NCBI RefSeq assembly: GCF_027244095.1
Contig: NC_069671.1
Span: 3,596,001-3,660,000 of the forward strand
Direction of reading: 5' to 3'
DNA from: Hemicordylus capensis
Taxonomy: Eukaryota > Chordata > Lepidosauria > Squamata > Cordylidae
DNA: 64,000 nt
Part shown: positions 62,500 to 64,000 of the stretch, piece after piece
How positions within the stretch are numbered: the first letter of the stretch is position 1
How the letters are laid out: every line of letters starts with the position of its first letter
Notes under the pieces: generated by a model
Told to the model about the DNA's origin: nothing
The model's input: the letters and a program-made list of their open reading frames with translations, nothing else
The model's database searches: none
Position numbers and translations under genes: made by a program

Positions 62500-64000
62500 T
62501 CAACTTTGTGGAAAAAGTGATAGTTAAATAGTAGTTGTTGTAGTAGCAGCAGAAGCCAAGGAGATCTCCTTTCATCAATAGGCCTGAACTGACTTTGTGG
62601 TTCCGCCTGACTGGGCACTGTGCATGTGCCACAAAGTGCAGAATTGCAGAAAACGTGGCCCGTGGCCAAGATAATACATTGCTCCATCCTATCTGCGTGA
62701 TCTGACATTGGCGGTTCTTGGAGACCCCCCCCCTTTTTTTTTGCCAGTTGCTTGATATTCTGCTTGTGCTCACTGGGTCGTATTAATTTTTTTATGATGA
62801 TGAGGTCCATTTGGATGTCACGGCAGCTCACTTTGATTCGAGATGAACTCCATCTTTCGCTTAGTAAATGGGAGTTGGATGGGGCAACGATACATCCCAG
62901 TTTGACAGGGCGCTAGGTCAAGTCAGCCGTGCACTGCTGGTTAAGGCGCTGTTCATTTTTCATTTCCACCACCTTGCCTTCATTTCACCACTAATCTAAT
63001 TCTTCTGCCAACACTCTGCTCCCCGATGGCCGCAAACTCTCCCCTCTCGCCTATACATGCGATATTACAACTATAGATCACCACTTAGAATTTAAAGTTG
63101 TAATTACTGCTAGGTATTTACTCGGTAATCGGGAAACCAACTCTCAGCCCGCCGCTGGTCCAGTTATGTCTCTGCAGCCGCCAAGAACTGCTATGTCCTT
63201 GGTTACATGTCTGGAATGCTAAGAATCCTCCGGGAAGGTCCCCAGGATGCAATTTCTCTGGCCATGGACTTGAAGTGCCAGTGTGAACTTTAGCAAAATC
63301 AATTGAAGCCCGAGTAGCAATATGAATGCTGTTGAACTTTGGACTATTATCAGAAATAACTATGACTGACAAAAATTATTCTCCAGTAACCTTTTGGCAG
63401 GGCTCTCTTTCCCTTTAGCGGCACCTGGTTATTGAGAGAAGACCAAGGGGTAATTAAGGGACCGCTGATTTCCTTGAAATATTGTGCTCCAAGAAAAATG
63501 ATCCCTTTCTCAAATGGCAGCAGGGCACCATTTCTCTCTCAAGGTGGATAAAGGCCTCCTCTCCAGTTGCTCTCAGGCATGAATGTGGAGATTTGGTTTA
63601 ATTTTTCTCCTCCTCCTTTTATTCCTTTGTGTCCAAGGCCTTTGAGCCAATGCTGAGAATTCCCTTCATGGTGCCCGGTAAATTTCTCTGCTGAAGATGA
63701 GCTTGTGCCAGCTTTGTTCCTGCCTGCATCCCAGAAATGTCCCAGAAACTGTGTCCTGGGTGGAATCACTGATTAGTGCAGGAAATAGGCCCCCACCACT
63801 CTACCAATCCCCCATTATTGTGGGGGGCGGGGGCTGGCACAGCCCCCTTCACACTGCTTTCATCCTCTTAGTGGCCCCTGAAACCAGGCGGCTTGTGTTC
63901 TTTGAACACATCTGCACAATTTATATATATAATTCTCTAAGGCGTACCCGTGGCTAATCCCATGTGTGGCAGCTCTCACGAGAGTTCATGAGCAGAAGCA
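62500..64000. other. Unassigned low-repeat block
   Basis: No repeat or exon recognised over 1.5 kb. 63040-63540 is complex, AT-balanced sequence without repeat wording and is a candidate conserved noncoding element. Confidence 0.35.

Noticed and set aside
1-64000. CRISPR arrays, bacterial operons, riboswitches, phage attachment sites
   Set aside because: Sequence is plainly vertebrate nuclear DNA with spliced genes and interspersed repeats; the short repeats are minisatellites or microsatellites without regular spacers.

Overview
The window is vertebrate nuclear DNA, most likely from a squamate reptile (a lizard-type genome). Two host genes can be identified, arranged head to head: the first five coding exons of POLE (catalytic subunit of DNA polymerase epsilon) on the minus strand, and all five coding exons of PXMP2 (peroxisomal membrane protein 2) on the plus strand. 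POLE-PXMP2 is also a head-to-head pair in human. The squamate assignment is an inference from the repeats: Sauria-type SINEs with a BovB-like tail, a BovB/RTE LINE fragment, an R4/Dong-like LINE, CR1- and L2-type LINE ends, MIR-like CORE-SINEs, many 5S-rRNA-containing SINEs, and hAT and Tigger/pogo-like DNA transposons.

Layout: 99-4502 carries POLE exons 5 to 1 (minus strand, residues 1-151 of about 2,280). 4503-5194 is a CpG-rich shared promoter with six CCAAT boxes, GC boxes, an E2F-like site, a TCTCGCGAGA (BANP-type) element, an NRF1-like site, and a tandemly duplicated 57-58 bp GC-box/CCAAT module. 5195-11693 is PXMP2 (192 codons plus stop, all splice sites canonical and in phase). From 11694 to 64000, about 52 kb, I can support no host coding exon. 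PGAM5 and ANKLE2, which follow PXMP2 in human, were not recognised.

The 52 kb downstream region is a mosaic of interspersed repeats, often nested. Clear cases with target-site duplications (TSDs) are a 1,298-bp hAT element with a perfect 8-bp TSD and a Tigger-like element inside it (21713-23010), a 1,230-bp hAT element with a perfect 8-bp TSD (40956-42185) and an inverted relative at 54388-55610, and at least fifteen copies of a short palindromic hAT MITE. Between the repeats are stretches with no recognisable feature, some of which look like possible conserved noncoding sequence.

Functionally, POLE (S-phase leading-strand synthesis) and PXMP2 (peroxisomal membrane channel of the Mpv17/PMP22 family) share only a promoter. 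E2F and BANP-type sites lie on the POLE side and the NRF1-like site on the PXMP2 side. No virus-like or capsid-bearing element could be identified with confidence. Repeat boundaries are by eye and usually good to within about 10-20 bp, except where a TSD fixes them.
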